This document shows positions 1 to 9,284 of a DNA stretch of 64,000 bases, piece by piece. The notes below the pieces were generated by a model, which saw only the letters and a list, made by a program, of their open reading frames with translations, had not been told where the DNA came from and searched no databases. The number at the start of each line of letters is the position of its first letter. Position 1 is the first letter of the stretch. Source of the stretch: JAKCDU01 sp035551615 (lineage in GTDB: Bacteria > Actinomycetota > Acidimicrobiia > Acidimicrobiales > Palsa-688); NCBI GenBank assembly GCA_035551615.1, contig DASZNC010000059.1:1-64000 (forward strand). Direction: 5' to 3'. Made by a program: the position numbers and the translations under genes.

Positions 1-490
1 TCACCGTCGCCGGGTCGGCGCCGGTGGCCTGGTAGCACTCGCCGCCGACACCGGCCTGCCCGGTCGGCGCCACGGCCGGGAGAACGGTGGTCAGCGGGCA
101 GTCCTCGATCGGTGTGAACGTCGGGCACTGGCTCGACGACGAGCAGGATCCGAGCACGACGATGTCGTCGCCGGGGCTGCTGACATTGTTGCGGACCGCG
201 CTCTCGGCCGCCTGGTACTGGATGACCTGGGCCAGCTCGTAGGTGGCCCCGTTGATCTGAACGTACGGGTCCGACGCAGTGGCCGTAGTCCCGTCGATGA
301 ACTCGGCGGCGTCGAGGGCGACCGCATCGGCCAGGGCCTGGGTGCTGCGGTTGGTGTCGACTTCCCGGCCGACGTCGAAGGCCAAGGCGCTGGCCGCCAG
401 CAGCAACGGCAGGGCGAGGGCCGAGATGACCACGATGGCGCCCCGTTCGTCGGACCGCCGCCCGGTGATCCAGGTGATGAAACGTCTCAT
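1..490 (-). CDS. TadG-like Flp pilus assembly protein (partial, C-terminus outside window)
   Basis: The gene reads leftwards off the window, so only about 163 N-terminal residues are visible. The ATG at 490 overlaps the stop of the upstream tadE-like gene (ATGA), which fixes the start and implies translational coupling. The N-terminus has a basic patch, then the ERGAIVVISALALPLLLAAS membrane segment and a DVGRE-type motif, typical of TadE/TadG-like pilus proteins carrying a Flp/TadE_N-type hydrophobic stretch. A Cys-containing extracellular region follows. By family knowledge these are minor pseudopilins or envelope proteins of the Tad secretion system. The assignment as TadG rather than a second TadE rests on its position and predicted length, which cannot be confirmed here. 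Confidence 0.8.
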   Translation of the reverse strand, partial: MRRFITWITGRRSDERGAIVVISALALPLLLAASALAFDVGREVDTNRSTQALADAVALDAAEFIDGTTATASDPYVQINGATYELAQVIQYQAAESAVRNNVSSPGDDIVVLGSCSSSSQCPTFTPIEDCPLTTVLPAVAPTGQAGVGGECYQATGADPATV

Positions 491-972
491 TGGACACCCG
501 TGGTCGGGCCGATGAGCACGGTCGACGTGGCCGTGATGGTCGACGGTGCCGGCAGGAACGGCATGGTCGGGATGACCGGCCGCTGCGAGTAGTTGTAGGT
601 GATGTTGACCTGCAGGCACTGGTAGGCGGACGGTGCGTTGGGGCAGGTCGCGAGGATGGATGCGGTGCAGGTGAGCGCCGAGTTGCCGCAGTTCACCGGA
701 ACCAGGCCGGCGCCGTCGTTATCGAGGTCCGTGCCCACTGCGTTCTGGGCAATGGTCTGGGCTTGGGCCTGGCCGGCTGCGACCGCGGCACGGGCGGCAT
801 CGGAAGCCGCTTCGGTCATCTGATTGCGGACCAGGAAGATGGTGCCGTACTGCACGATTCCGAACAGGAGCAGCAGGAAAATGGGCAGTACCAAGGCGAA
901 CTCGACGGCGGCGGCCCCGCGCTGATCCCGACATCGGCTTACACTATTCGTCCGTTTTCTGGGTAATCGCAC
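487..972 (-). CDS. TadE-like minor pseudopilin
   Basis: This is a 161-residue protein starting with GTG at 972, with GGGGAGAGG about 11 nt upstream. Residues ~18-45 hold the signature RGAAAVEFALVLPIFLLLLF followed by GIVQYG, the TadE N-terminal region: Glu near position +5 of the cleaved segment, then a hydrophobic helix. The remainder has paired cysteines suited to an exported domain. TadE is processed by a prepilin peptidase and contributes to Flp pilus assembly. It overlaps the downstream TadG-like start by 4 bp and is divergent from cpaB, sharing a 193-bp promoter region (973-1165). Confidence 0.9.
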   Translation of the reverse strand: MRLPRKRTNSVSRCRDQRGAAAVEFALVLPIFLLLLFGIVQYGTIFLVRNQMTEAASDAARAAVAAGQAQAQTIAQNAVGTDLDNDGAGLVPVNCGNSALTCTASILATCPNAPSAYQCLQVNITYNYSQRPVIPTMPFLPAPSTITATSTVLIGPTTGVQ

Positions 973-1165
973 TCTAAGAACCGCCTCTCCCCTTGCTGAT
1001 CTGTTGAAGCGTCCTGCCTCGAAGATTGGGACAAAGCGGTGGTGGGGTCAACGGGCCAAAAGAACTATTCCAATGGTGGGCGGTCCGGGGTGAAGATGCG
1101 ATCTGACAGGGGGAATCCTGTTCCGCACGCTGAGGCGTCGGGGAGATCGAGAGAAGGAGGGCAAG

Positions 1166-1945
1166 GTGTCGAAACGATCGACCTTGCTGATTGTCATAGG
1201 AGTCGCCGTCTTCGTCGTCGGTACCGGGCTGGTGCTCGTGTCACTGAAAGGCCACCCGGCCAAATCGACCACGGCGGCGCAGTTCACCTCCGCCAACGGG
1301 ATGCCCCTCCAGGTCGTCGTGGCCAACAGCGCCATCCCGGCCGGGACGACGGGAGAGAGCCTGATCCAGTCCAAGCAGGTCAGCCTCAAGACGGTTCCGT
1401 CCAAGGACTACAGCTCTGACGACCTGACCTCCTTCAGCTCGCTGGCCAACGACTCGCTGGTCCACCCGATCACCGCCGGCACCCCGATCCAGTCGTCCGA
1501 TCTCCAGCAGGCCACCGGCGCCATCCCCGCTCCCAGCGGGGACGAAACGATGGCCCTCACCCTGAACACCTCGGCCGCCGCCCTCGCCGGCTACCTGGTG
1601 CCGGGTGACAACGTGGATGTCTTCGCCAATGTCACCAAGACCACACAGGGTCCCGGTACCGCCTCGCTGCCGACGCCGTGCGTGACCCTCGTCGCCCCCC
1701 ACGTCGAGGTGCTCGACGTCTCCGACGTGGTCCCCGCCTACCGCGGCACCCAGCAGGCCAACGGCCGGGTCGCCCCCGGTTCGGAGACCATCCTGGTGGC
1801 CATCAGCCCGGCCCAGGCCAAGACCCTGGTCTTCTACACCTCGTTCGAGCAGCTCTACCTGGTCGGCAGCCAGACCACGCAGAGTGCCACCGATTCGACC
1901 TGCTACGGACTCACGAACAGCCCGGCGCTGGTCCCGGTCCCGTGA
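1166..1945 (+). CDS. cpaB: Flp pilus assembly protein CpaB (SAF/RcpC domain)
   Basis: 259 residues. The GTG start follows an excellent ribosome-binding site (AGAAGGAGGG). One N-terminal membrane anchor (about residues 8-27) is followed by a SAF-like domain (MPLQVVVANSAIPAGT, then HPITAGTPIQSSDL) and an RcpC/CpaB C-terminal domain containing GYLVPGDNVDVFANV. CpaB is a periplasm/envelope-facing component of Tad pilus machines. The stop overlaps the next GTG start by 4 bp, so the gene opens a tightly coupled operon cpaB-tadZ-tadA-tadB-tadC-kinase-regulator. Confidence 0.9.
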   Translation: MSKRSTLLIVIGVAVFVVGTGLVLVSLKGHPAKSTTAAQFTSANGMPLQVVVANSAIPAGTTGESLIQSKQVSLKTVPSKDYSSDDLTSFSSLANDSLVHPITAGTPIQSSDLQQATGAIPAPSGDETMALTLNTSAAALAGYLVPGDNVDVFANVTKTTQGPGTASLPTPCVTLVAPHVEVLDVSDVVPAYRGTQQANGRVAPGSETILVAISPAQAKTLVFYTSFEQLYLVGSQTTQSATDSTCYGLTNSPALVPVP

Positions 1946-3249
1946 TCGCCCGCAAGGTTCTCGTGGTCTCCCGGGCCACTGCGCTGGCCAAGGAGGTGCA
2001 GGCGGCCGCCGGCTCCGGGTGCATCGTCACGCACTACCCGTACGTGGGTGACATCGAGGAGTACGTCGACCTGAAAGGTCCGTTCGACATGCTCGTCGCC
2101 GGTCCCCTCTTCGACACCAAGGCCGGCATGGAGAGGCTGCGGCGGCTGCGGGAGGCCAACAACGAGCTCCCCGTCCTGCTCGCCCTCGAGTCCCCGGTCC
2201 GCTCCGCGTTGCCGGAGGTCATCCGGGTGGGCGCGTCCGACCTGGTCGAACTCCCGGCTGATCGCCGCCGGCTGGCGGCGGCGGTCAAGCGCACCCTGGA
2301 GTCCAAGCGGTCGGCCGAAGCGGAGCCGGAGACGGATGAGGAATGGGAGACGCCGCTGGCCGAGGTCATCAGCATCGCCTCGCCGAGCGGCGGCTGCGGC
2401 AAGACGTTCTACTCCACCAACCTGTGCCACTTCCTCGCCCGCACCACCGGTAAGCGGGTCTGCCTGGTCGACCTGGACCTCCAGTTCGGCGAGGTCATGA
2501 CCGCCCTCCGCCTCAAGCCCCGCTACACGATGGTCGACGCCGTCGTGCGCAGTGACGACGAAGCCTCCGCCCTAGACACCTACATCGAGGAATACCTGGT
2601 CCACCACGAGAGCGGCTTCGCTGTGCTGCCGGCCCCCCGCCACCCGGCGGAGGCCGACCGCATCTCGATGCCCGACATCACCCGGATCGTGACCGCCCTC
2701 CGGCGCCACTTCGACTACGTGATCGTCGATACGTCGGCGCAGCTCTCGGAGGTCACCTTGACCGCCCTGGAGCAGTCCACCGCCCTCATCGCCATGGCGA
2801 CCGTCGACCTCCCCAGCATCCGCAACATGCGGGTGTTCCTGGACACCCTCGAGCGGCTGAACATCCCGACCGACAACATCACGGTCATCCTCAACAAGGT
2901 GGAGCCGGACATGGGCATCCAGCTCGAGGAGGTCAACGAGGCGCTGCACAACAAGGTTGTGTCGGTGCTCCCCTACGCCCGCGAGGTCAGCCGGTCGATC
3001 AACCAGGGCCAGCCGGTCCTGGTCACCGACCCCCGATCCGACATCAGCCGCCGGTTGGCCGCCGGGATGCAGATGCGGGTCGGCGGTGCGCCCGACGGTC
3101 TGGCCGGCGCCCCGGGTGCCGAGACCGACAGCAAATGGCGCCGGACCCGGTCTCAGACCGTCCCCCCGACCGTTCAATCCGACGAGGGGCCGGCCCGGGC
3201 CAGCCGTCTGCTGCTGAAGGTCCTGAAGCGTAAGGAGGAGGGCAAGTGA
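1942..3249 (+). CDS. cpaE: CpaE/TadZ-like pilus localisation ATPase
   Basis: 435 residues from the GTG at 1942, which overlaps the cpaB stop (GTGA). The open frame extends further upstream, but that part is antisense noise inside cpaB. Residues 1-125 look like a receiver-like domain (MLVAGPLFDTKAG region). From ~135 there is a MinD/ParA-type ATPase with a deviant Walker A (SPSGGCGKTFYSTNL, Lys154) and a CLVDLDLQFG Walker A' motif. The C-terminal tail is basic. TadZ/CpaE proteins position the Tad apparatus. The next gene overlaps by 4 bp. Confidence 0.9.
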   Translation: MIARKVLVVSRATALAKEVQAAAGSGCIVTHYPYVGDIEEYVDLKGPFDMLVAGPLFDTKAGMERLRRLREANNELPVLLALESPVRSALPEVIRVGASDLVELPADRRRLAAAVKRTLESKRSAEAEPETDEEWETPLAEVISIASPSGGCGKTFYSTNLCHFLARTTGKRVCLVDLDLQFGEVMTALRLKPRYTMVDAVVRSDDEASALDTYIEEYLVHHESGFAVLPAPRHPAEADRISMPDITRIVTALRRHFDYVIVDTSAQLSEVTLTALEQSTALIAMATVDLPSIRNMRVFLDTLERLNIPTDNITVILNKVEPDMGIQLEEVNEALHNKVVSVLPYAREVSRSINQGQPVLVTDPRSDISRRLAAGMQMRVGGAPDGLAGAPGAETDSKWRRTRSQTVPPTVQSDEGPARASRLLLKVLKRKEEGK

Positions 3250-4697
3250 AGCTCTCGGAGAAGCTGGCCTCGACGGGCACTGTCACCGAAACGGCCACGA
3301 CCAAGGTGGCCGAGTCCGGCAGTGCGCCCCGGCCGCGGGTCCGGACCCGCACCAGCACCCCGGACCAGCGTTGGAACTCGTCGAAGAAGGCCGTCCACCA
3401 GAGGTTGCTGACCGAGCTGGCTTCTTCGTCGGGCCAGCTCGGGGCGCCCGCCCTGAAGGCCAAGGTCCGGGCCGCACTGGACGATCTACTCGAGACCGAG
3501 GACATCGGTGTTTCCCGACTCGAGCGCCAACGGTTCGTCCAGGAGCTCATGGGCGACATGCTCGGCTACGGCCCCCTCGACGAGTTGCTCGGCGAGGACG
3601 ACATCACCGAGATCATGTGCAACGACTTCGACGAGATCTGGATCGAGCGTGAGGGCACCATCTCCCGGACCGATCTGGCGTTCGGTGACATGGACCACTA
3701 CCGCCGCATCATCGAGAAGATCGTGGTCGGCGTCGGCCGCCGGGTCGACGAGGCCTCGCCCATGGTGGACGCCCGCTTGCCAGACGGCTCGCGCGTCAAT
3801 GTGATCCTGCCGCCCCTGGCGGTGAAGGCCCCGGTGCTCACCATCCGGAAGTTCCCGTCCTCGCCCCTGTCGATCGGCGACCTGATCCGCTACGGGTCGA
3901 TCTCGACCGACGCCTCCAGCTTCCTCGAGGCCTGCGTGCGGGCCAAGATCAACGTCCTGGTCAGCGGCGGTACCGGCACCGGCAAGACGACCATGCTCAA
4001 CGTGCTGTCGGCCTTCATCCCGGAGAACGAGCGGATCATCACCATCGAGGAGGCAGCCGAACTGCAGCCCCACCAGCCGCACACCGTGAGCCTCGAAGCC
4101 CGGCCGCCGAACGCCGAAGGCGCGGGTGAGGTCCGGATACGCGACCTGGTGAAGAACTCCCTGCGGATGCGCCCTGACCGGATCATCGTCGGCGAGTGCC
4201 GGGGCGCCGAGACCCTCGACATGCTCCAGGCCATGAACACCGGCCACGAGGGGTCGATGACCACGGTGCACGCCAACAGCGCCCGTGAAGCCATGTCCCG
4301 CCTGGAGGTCATGGTTCTGATGTCCGGATTCGATCTGCCCATCCGTGCCATCCGGGAGCAGATCGCCAACTCGATCAACATCGTCGTCCATCTCGAACGG
4401 ACACCGAGCGGCTCCCGTACGGTGTCGTCGATCGCCGAGATTCAGGGCCTCGAGTCCGACGTCATCGTCATGCAGGACCTGTTCCACCGGACGGGCCGCA
4501 CCGAGCGGGGACCCAGCCCGCTCGAACCGACCGGCCTGCGGCCCAAGCTGCTGGATCTGCTCAAGGACCGTGGGGTGATGGTGGATGCCGCCACCTTCCG
4601 CCCCGACGCCATGGATCTCGACCGCCACGACCGCTACCGCCAGCGCCCGACCCGGTTCCGAGCCGACGCCGTTTCCATGAAACCCAGGGGCCGATGA
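3246..4697 (+). CDS. tadA: TadA/CpaF pilus assembly ATPase
   Basis: 483 residues. The GTG start overlaps the tadZ stop and follows AAGGAGGAG. It is a GspE/VirB11-type secretion ATPase with Walker A SGGTGTGKTT (Lys247), Asp box TIEEAAELQ, Walker B VGECRGAETLDML and His box TTVHANS. It powers assembly, and possibly retraction, of the Flp pilus at the inner face of the membrane, pushing the TadB/TadC platform encoded directly downstream. All catalytic boxes are intact and length is normal for the family. Confidence 0.96.
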   Translation: MKLSEKLASTGTVTETATTKVAESGSAPRPRVRTRTSTPDQRWNSSKKAVHQRLLTELASSSGQLGAPALKAKVRAALDDLLETEDIGVSRLERQRFVQELMGDMLGYGPLDELLGEDDITEIMCNDFDEIWIEREGTISRTDLAFGDMDHYRRIIEKIVVGVGRRVDEASPMVDARLPDGSRVNVILPPLAVKAPVLTIRKFPSSPLSIGDLIRYGSISTDASSFLEACVRAKINVLVSGGTGTGKTTMLNVLSAFIPENERIITIEEAAELQPHQPHTVSLEARPPNAEGAGEVRIRDLVKNSLRMRPDRIIVGECRGAETLDMLQAMNTGHEGSMTTVHANSAREAMSRLEVMVLMSGFDLPIRAIREQIANSINIVVHLERTPSGSRTVSSIAEIQGLESDVIVMQDLFHRTGRTERGPSPLEPTGLRPKLLDLLKDRGVMVDAATFRPDAMDLDRHDRYRQRPTRFRADAVSMKPRGR

Positions 4698-5674
4698 CAA
4701 TGGGACTGTCAGCCACTCAGGTCTTCTCCGCCCTGCTGGTCGGACTGGGCCTGGCCGCCGCCGTCGTCGGCGTTCTGGTGCGGGCGCAGCGCCGCAGCGA
4801 GAGCCTGGCCGACCTGCTCGACCTGGTGGGCGGTGAATACGACGTTCCGGTCGAAGCGGTCACCGAGTCGCCGGCCGCGCCGTCGGTCAGCAAGGTCACG
4901 GCCCGCCTCGGGGACCTGCTCGGCCGCCTCGACTCCCGCGGCGCCCTCGAGCGCAGCCTGGCCCAGGCCGGTCTGCCCCTCCGTCCGGGGGAGTTCCTGT
5001 TCCTGGCCGGGGTAGCTGCGACCATCGCCGGCCTGTTGTCAGGTCTTTTGACCGGTTCCCCGTTCGTCGCCGTCCCCGTCTTTCTGGCTGTCGCGTGGGG
5101 TGGGCGGCTGTACCTGTTCCGCCGGGGCCACAAACGCCGCGAACAGCTGCGGACCCAGCTTCCCGACGCCTTCTCGCTCATCGCGTCAGCGGTGGCCTCC
5201 GGCCACACCTTCCTCCGGGCCATTCAGCTCCTACGCGAACAGATCGCCGAACCGCTGGCCGGGGAACTCGAACGAGTGGTGGCCGAGGTCATGCTCGGCA
5301 GCAACCTGATCGACGGGTTGGAGCGGATGGCGCTGAGATCCCAGATCGACGAGCTGCGTTGGGCTGTCCAGGCGGTCCGCATCCAGCAGACGACCGGCGG
5401 TCAGCTATCGGAGCTTCTGCACACGCTGGCCGATTTCATGCGAACCCGGGAGGAAGTCCACCGCGAAGTTATGGTGCTTTCCGCCGAAGGGCGAATCTCT
5501 GCCTGGGTTTTGCTTTCACTGCCATTTGTTGTGGCAATCTTGATGGAAGCCCAGGCGCCGAACTATCTGCGCCCGTTTTTCCGGGGATGGGGCTTTGCCT
5601 GGATGGGTATTTGTGCCTTTTTGTTGGGGGTTGGATTCTTGGTCATTCGTCGCATGATCGAAATCGAGGTCTGA
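4694..5674 (+). CDS. tadB: TadB, type II secretion F-like membrane platform protein
   Basis: 326 residues. The ATG overlaps the tadA stop (ATGA). It has an N-terminal membrane helix, a two-helix membrane section near residues 95-140, a cytoplasmic T2SF helical domain (QLPDAFSLIASAVASGHTFL followed by the GGQLSELLHTLADFMR motif) and a C-terminal membrane hairpin. TadB and TadC form the inner-membrane platform that converts TadA ATPase motion into pilin polymerisation. The final ~200 bp (about 5470-5660) are noticeably less GC-rich in third positions than the rest of the operon. Confidence 0.93.
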   Translation: MTMGLSATQVFSALLVGLGLAAAVVGVLVRAQRRSESLADLLDLVGGEYDVPVEAVTESPAAPSVSKVTARLGDLLGRLDSRGALERSLAQAGLPLRPGEFLFLAGVAATIAGLLSGLLTGSPFVAVPVFLAVAWGGRLYLFRRGHKRREQLRTQLPDAFSLIASAVASGHTFLRAIQLLREQIAEPLAGELERVVAEVMLGSNLIDGLERMALRSQIDELRWAVQAVRIQQTTGGQLSELLHTLADFMRTREEVHREVMVLSAEGRISAWVLLSLPFVVAILMEAQAPNYLRPFFRGWGFAWMGICAFLLGVGFLVIRRMIEIEV

Positions 5675-5681
5675 AGCGGAC

Positions 5682-6605
5682 ATGAATACCGTCGGACTCA
5701 TCACAGGTTTGGGGCTGGTCGTCCTGGGCATGGTCGCCCTTCTCGTCGTGGGCCTGAGCCACCGGGAGGCCAACGGGGTGCTGGCCTACCTGAGCGACAC
5801 CGATGTCGGCGCCGGAGCCGGACCCGACGTCGCCGGCGCGCCCTCGATCGGCGAGCGGGTGTTGAGCCCGGTGGCCCGCAAGGTCATCGGCTGGGTGCGC
5901 GAGCTCTACCCGAGCCGCCACCTGGACCGTCTGCACCAGCAGCTCCTCTATGCCGGCCTGAGCACGTCGATACGGGCCGAGGAGTTCGCCACCGTGCAGG
6001 TCGTCGTGGCCGGCGTGGCTCTGCTCGGAGCCATCGTGCTTAGCGCGGCCAGCGACATCTCGGTGCGGCCGCGGATCGTCCTGGCCCTGCTCATGATCTT
6101 CTGCGCCGTGATGGCCCCGCAGGCCTGGCTGGCCCGCCGGGTCCGGGAGCGGACCACCGCCCTGGAGCGGGAGCTGCCCGATGTCCTCGACCTGCTGACC
6201 ATCGCCGTCGAGTCCGGGCTGGGCCTCGAGCAGGCGATGGAAGCCGCTTGTTCCAACTTCGACTCGGCCATGGCCGAGGAGATGTCCCGGACCCTGCAGG
6301 AGATGAGCCTGGGCCTGTCCCGTCAGGACGCCTTCAACAACCTGAAGGAGCGCTCCGAGTCGACCGACCTGGCCAGCTTCGTCGTGGTACTGACCCAGGC
6401 CGATGTCCTCGGCATGCCCATCGGACGGGTGCTACGCACCCAGGCCGACGAGATGCGGGAGCGGCGCCGGGCCCGGGCCCGTGAGAAGGCGGCCAAGCTG
6501 CCGGTGAAGATCCTGGCCCCGCTGATGCTCTGCATCTTCCCCCCGCTCATCATCATCGTCATCGGTCCGGCGGCCGCGAGCATCGCCAAAGCCTTCGGCC
6601 TGTGA
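5682..6605 (+). CDS. tadC: TadC, type II secretion F-like membrane platform protein
   Basis: 307 residues, starting 7 bp after tadB. The architecture is the same as TadB: N-terminal helix, membrane pair around residues 95-150, T2SF domain (ERELPDVLDLLTIAVESGLG and VVVLTQADVLGMPIG) and a hydrophobic C-terminal segment. The second platform subunit of Tad systems normally sits immediately after TadB, as here. The following kinase gene overlaps its stop by 4 bp (GTGA), so the sensor is translationally tied to the pilus operon. Confidence 0.93.
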   Translation: MNTVGLITGLGLVVLGMVALLVVGLSHREANGVLAYLSDTDVGAGAGPDVAGAPSIGERVLSPVARKVIGWVRELYPSRHLDRLHQQLLYAGLSTSIRAEEFATVQVVVAGVALLGAIVLSAASDISVRPRIVLALLMIFCAVMAPQAWLARRVRERTTALERELPDVLDLLTIAVESGLGLEQAMEAACSNFDSAMAEEMSRTLQEMSLGLSRQDAFNNLKERSESTDLASFVVVLTQADVLGMPIGRVLRTQADEMRERRRARAREKAAKLPVKILAPLMLCIFPPLIIIVIGPAAASIAKAFGL

Positions 6606-8314
6606 TCATCCTGCCGTCGGCGACGGGCCGCTTCCGAAAATCGGCCCTGCCGCCGATACACATCCGCTCATCCCGCGCTGACGAAGAACTGGATGTGAGC
6701 CCGATCGGCGATGGCCGGTCGGGCTTGCCCGTGGCTCTGCGGTGGTTGTGCTTCGCGGCCAGTTCCGTGCTGGTCGCCCGTTCGACGTCGTCGTCCGGTC
6801 CCCTGCTCTGGGGCCTGCCCATCGCCGCCTTCGCCTTCCTGCACACGGCCGAGGGCTACATCCGCCAGCCCATATCCAAGTGGGTACACCTGGCCGGCCT
6901 GTTCGGCGAGCTGGCCGCTGTCGCCATCGTCGTGGGCCAGACCGGCGGCTGGCATTCCGGGTGGGTCGTCTCCCTGGTCGGGGTGTCGGCCCTGACCGCT
7001 CACGGGATGCCGGCCCGGTGGTCCGGGATCGTGGCGTCAGGGGCGGTGATCGTCTTCTTCATCGCCCTCCTGCTCGGGCGCGAGACCCTGACCGCTGCGC
7101 AGAGATCGTCGGTCTTCCTCGACGTCCTGCTGCTCGTGTCGGCGCTGTCGGTGTCCTACGCCACGTGGCTGGCCCGCTACGGCGACCGCGACCGGTCCCA
7201 GCTGGCCCGCACGAACGAACGCCTGATGGCGACCAACGACCTGCTGGTCCTGCTCGAGAAGAGCGTTCTCCACGGCGACGACGCCGCCGATCCCGAACAG
7301 GCGGCCCGGGCCGTGGCCCGGCTGTCGAGGGAGTTGCTGCAACCCGAGGTCATCGTCGTCGCCAGCGTGGCCACGGTCGGCGACACATGGAGGATCCTCC
7401 TAACCGATGGTGCCTTGATCGTCGGCGCCGTCGACGACATGGAGATACTCGCCGTCGTATCGGCCGAGGCGGCCAGCGGGATCACCAAACCGATCCGGGT
7501 CGAATCGGGGCCGGCCCTGCTCTCCCCCGAGGCCAAGGTCGGCGCCTGCATCCCGTTGACCGTGCGGGGCCGGCTGATCGGCGCCGTCATCCTGGAGACC
7601 TCGGATCCGGACCAGTGGCAGGAACGCCACTACGACATGATGGCCGAGCTCAGCCCGTGGGCTGCGCTCCTAGTGGACAACGCCTGCCGGTTCAACGCCC
7701 TTTGGATCGTCGGATCGGCCGAGGAGCGGGCCCGGGTCGCCCGCAACCTGCACGACCACCTCGGACAGAGCATGGCCGCTCTCGGGCTCGAGCTCGACGG
7801 TCTGGCCCGGGCGTCGAATGAGCCGGCCCTGACCGAGCAGATACGGGAACTTCGGCGCGGGGTGACCGGCATGGTCGCGGAGTTGCGGTACACGATGCAC
7901 GATCTCAATTGCGACGTGTCCCGCACCCGGAGTCTGGGGGCGGCGCTGGACCAGATGGTGCGGGTCATGCACAACCGGACAACGACAGAAATCTCACTGG
8001 AGGTAAACGCCGAGGAGAGACTTCCTCTGGCGCAGGAACATCAGATACTGCAGATGGCACGATCGCTAATGGGGGCTGGAGTGGAGGCTAGGGCCGAATC
8101 GGTCAAGGTCATGTGGAACACCGACGGGACGACAGGGTGCCTGGAGGTCGGATACGAAGGATTTCCCGAGCAGGGGGCCTGGGACCCGGAACCGCCGATC
8201 CTGGCCGCCGTGGCCGAGGTGCGCGAACGCTGCTGGGCGGTGGGGGCCACGATGGAATACGTACTTCCGACAACTGACAGCGCAGCTGTCGTCCGCTGCC
8301 GGGTGGCCTCATGA
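6602..8314 (+). CDS. Membrane sensor histidine kinase with atypical ATPase domain
   Basis: 570 residues. The GTG at 6602 overlaps the tadC stop. Residues ~42-192 carry about six hydrophobic helices, and ~205-365 resembles a GAF-type sensor domain. The dimerisation/phosphoacceptor region is canonical for the HisKA_3 (NarX/DesK) family: RVARNLHDHLGQS with phosphoacceptor His384. The C-terminal region where HATPase_c is expected (about 440-570) shows no recognisable N box and no DxGxG/G2 motif, only EGFPEQGAWDPE. ATP binding is therefore doubtful. It overlaps the cognate-looking response regulator by 4 bp. Pilus genes are the obvious target, but this is inferred from context only. Confidence 0.85.
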   Translation: MIILPSATGRFRKSALPPIHIRSSRADEELDVSPIGDGRSGLPVALRWLCFAASSVLVARSTSSSGPLLWGLPIAAFAFLHTAEGYIRQPISKWVHLAGLFGELAAVAIVVGQTGGWHSGWVVSLVGVSALTAHGMPARWSGIVASGAVIVFFIALLLGRETLTAAQRSSVFLDVLLLVSALSVSYATWLARYGDRDRSQLARTNERLMATNDLLVLLEKSVLHGDDAADPEQAARAVARLSRELLQPEVIVVASVATVGDTWRILLTDGALIVGAVDDMEILAVVSAEAASGITKPIRVESGPALLSPEAKVGACIPLTVRGRLIGAVILETSDPDQWQERHYDMMAELSPWAALLVDNACRFNALWIVGSAEERARVARNLHDHLGQSMAALGLELDGLARASNEPALTEQIRELRRGVTGMVAELRYTMHDLNCDVSRTRSLGAALDQMVRVMHNRTTTEISLEVNAEERLPLAQEHQILQMARSLMGAGVEARAESVKVMWNTDGTTGCLEVGYEGFPEQGAWDPEPPILAAVAEVRERCWAVGATMEYVLPTTDSAAVVRCRVAS

Positions 8315-8928
8315 GCCAGGCCCGGATACTGATCGCGGACGACCACCCGGTGATGCGCGACGGCCTGCGCCGGACAATGGAGTCCTACGACATCGACGTG
8401 CTCGAAACTGTCGCCGACGGGCGGGCGGCGGTGGCCGCCGTCGAGCGCCTCCACCCCGATGCCGTTCTCATGGACATCTCCATGCCGGCCATGGACGGCA
8501 TCGCCGCCACTGAGATCATCCGGTCCCGGCACGCCGACGTGGTCGTGATCTGCCTCACGTTCCACGGTGACGACGCCGTGCACCAGAAGGCTCTGGAGGC
8601 GGGGGCCTCGATCGTCCTGACCAAAGACGTGCCGGCCGAGGACGTCGTCTCGGTCCTGCTCGAGGTGCTGGCCGGCGAACCGGTCGTCGAGCGCCGTTCC
8701 GATCGGAGCCGCCACGGCGGGGAACTGTCCCTCACCGCCCGTGAGATCGAGATACTGGCCCTGATCACCAAGGGGGCGTCGACCACGCGCATCGGCTCCG
8801 AACTGTTCATCAGCGTGAAGACGGTCAAGAACCATCTGGCCTCGATCTACGAGAAGCTGGACGTAACCGACCGCACCCAGGCCGTGCTCAGCGCCCTTCG
8901 GCTGGGCCTCGTCTCCCTCGACTCCTGA
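8311..8928 (+). CDS. NarL/LuxR-type response regulator
   Basis: 205 residues. The ATG overlaps the kinase stop (ATGA). The receiver domain has acidic residues ADDH, phosphoacceptor Asp55 in LMDISMP, the Thr/Ser switch in ICLTFHG and the Lys in VLTKDV. After a short linker comes a GerE/LuxR helix-turn-helix (SLTAREIEILALITKGAS, then FISVKTVKNHLASIYEKL). It is the DNA-binding partner of the preceding kinase. The next gene, 115 bp away, is the Flp pilin, which makes its promoter a natural candidate target. Confidence 0.93.
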   Translation: MSQARILIADDHPVMRDGLRRTMESYDIDVLETVADGRAAVAAVERLHPDAVLMDISMPAMDGIAATEIIRSRHADVVVICLTFHGDDAVHQKALEAGASIVLTKDVPAEDVVSVLLEVLAGEPVVERRSDRSRHGGELSLTAREIEILALITKGASTTRIGSELFISVKTVKNHLASIYEKLDVTDRTQAVLSALRLGLVSLDS

Positions 8929-9043
8929 CGGCTGAATGAATCGAAAGGCCTATTGGTCGGATGCACCTGTCGGCTGAGAATAAGAGACAAGAAGCCAGTC
9001 CGGTCTTCTAGTCAATAAGCGACATGGGGAGGACCCAATAGCC

Positions 9044-9259
9044 ATGAATAGTGTCACCGCTGCCGTCGTCAACTGCCTCATCGCCACTCGGACCTGGATG
9101 GTCGACAAGACCGGGTCGGAGCGAGGCGCCGCCGCCGTCGAGTACGGACTGCTGGTCGGCCTCATCGCAGTAGCCATCATCGGAGCCCTCGTCGGCCTCG
9201 GCGGTGGGTTGAATGATCTGTTCGGCAAGGCCACTTCGGCCATCAACGAGTACGCCTGA
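9044..9259 (+). CDS. flp: Flp-family type IVb major pilin
   Basis: 71 residues. The ATG at 9044 has GGGGAGGA about 11-18 nt upstream. A ~26-residue leader ends in SERG, followed by the processed pilin start AAAVEYGLLVGLIAVAIIGA. This gives the G/AxxxEY prepilin peptidase site, the conserved Glu5-Tyr6 pair and a hydrophobic helix, then a short tail (LNDLFGKATSAINEYA). It is the structural subunit for the Tad machine encoded upstream. No prepilin peptidase (TadV/CpaA) gene is present in the window, so it must be encoded elsewhere. Confidence 0.93.
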   Translation: MNSVTAAVVNCLIATRTWMVDKTGSERGAAAVEYGLLVGLIAVAIIGALVGLGGGLNDLFGKATSAINEYA

Positions 9260-9284
9260 CCCCCCGGGCCTCCTCGGCCGCTGA

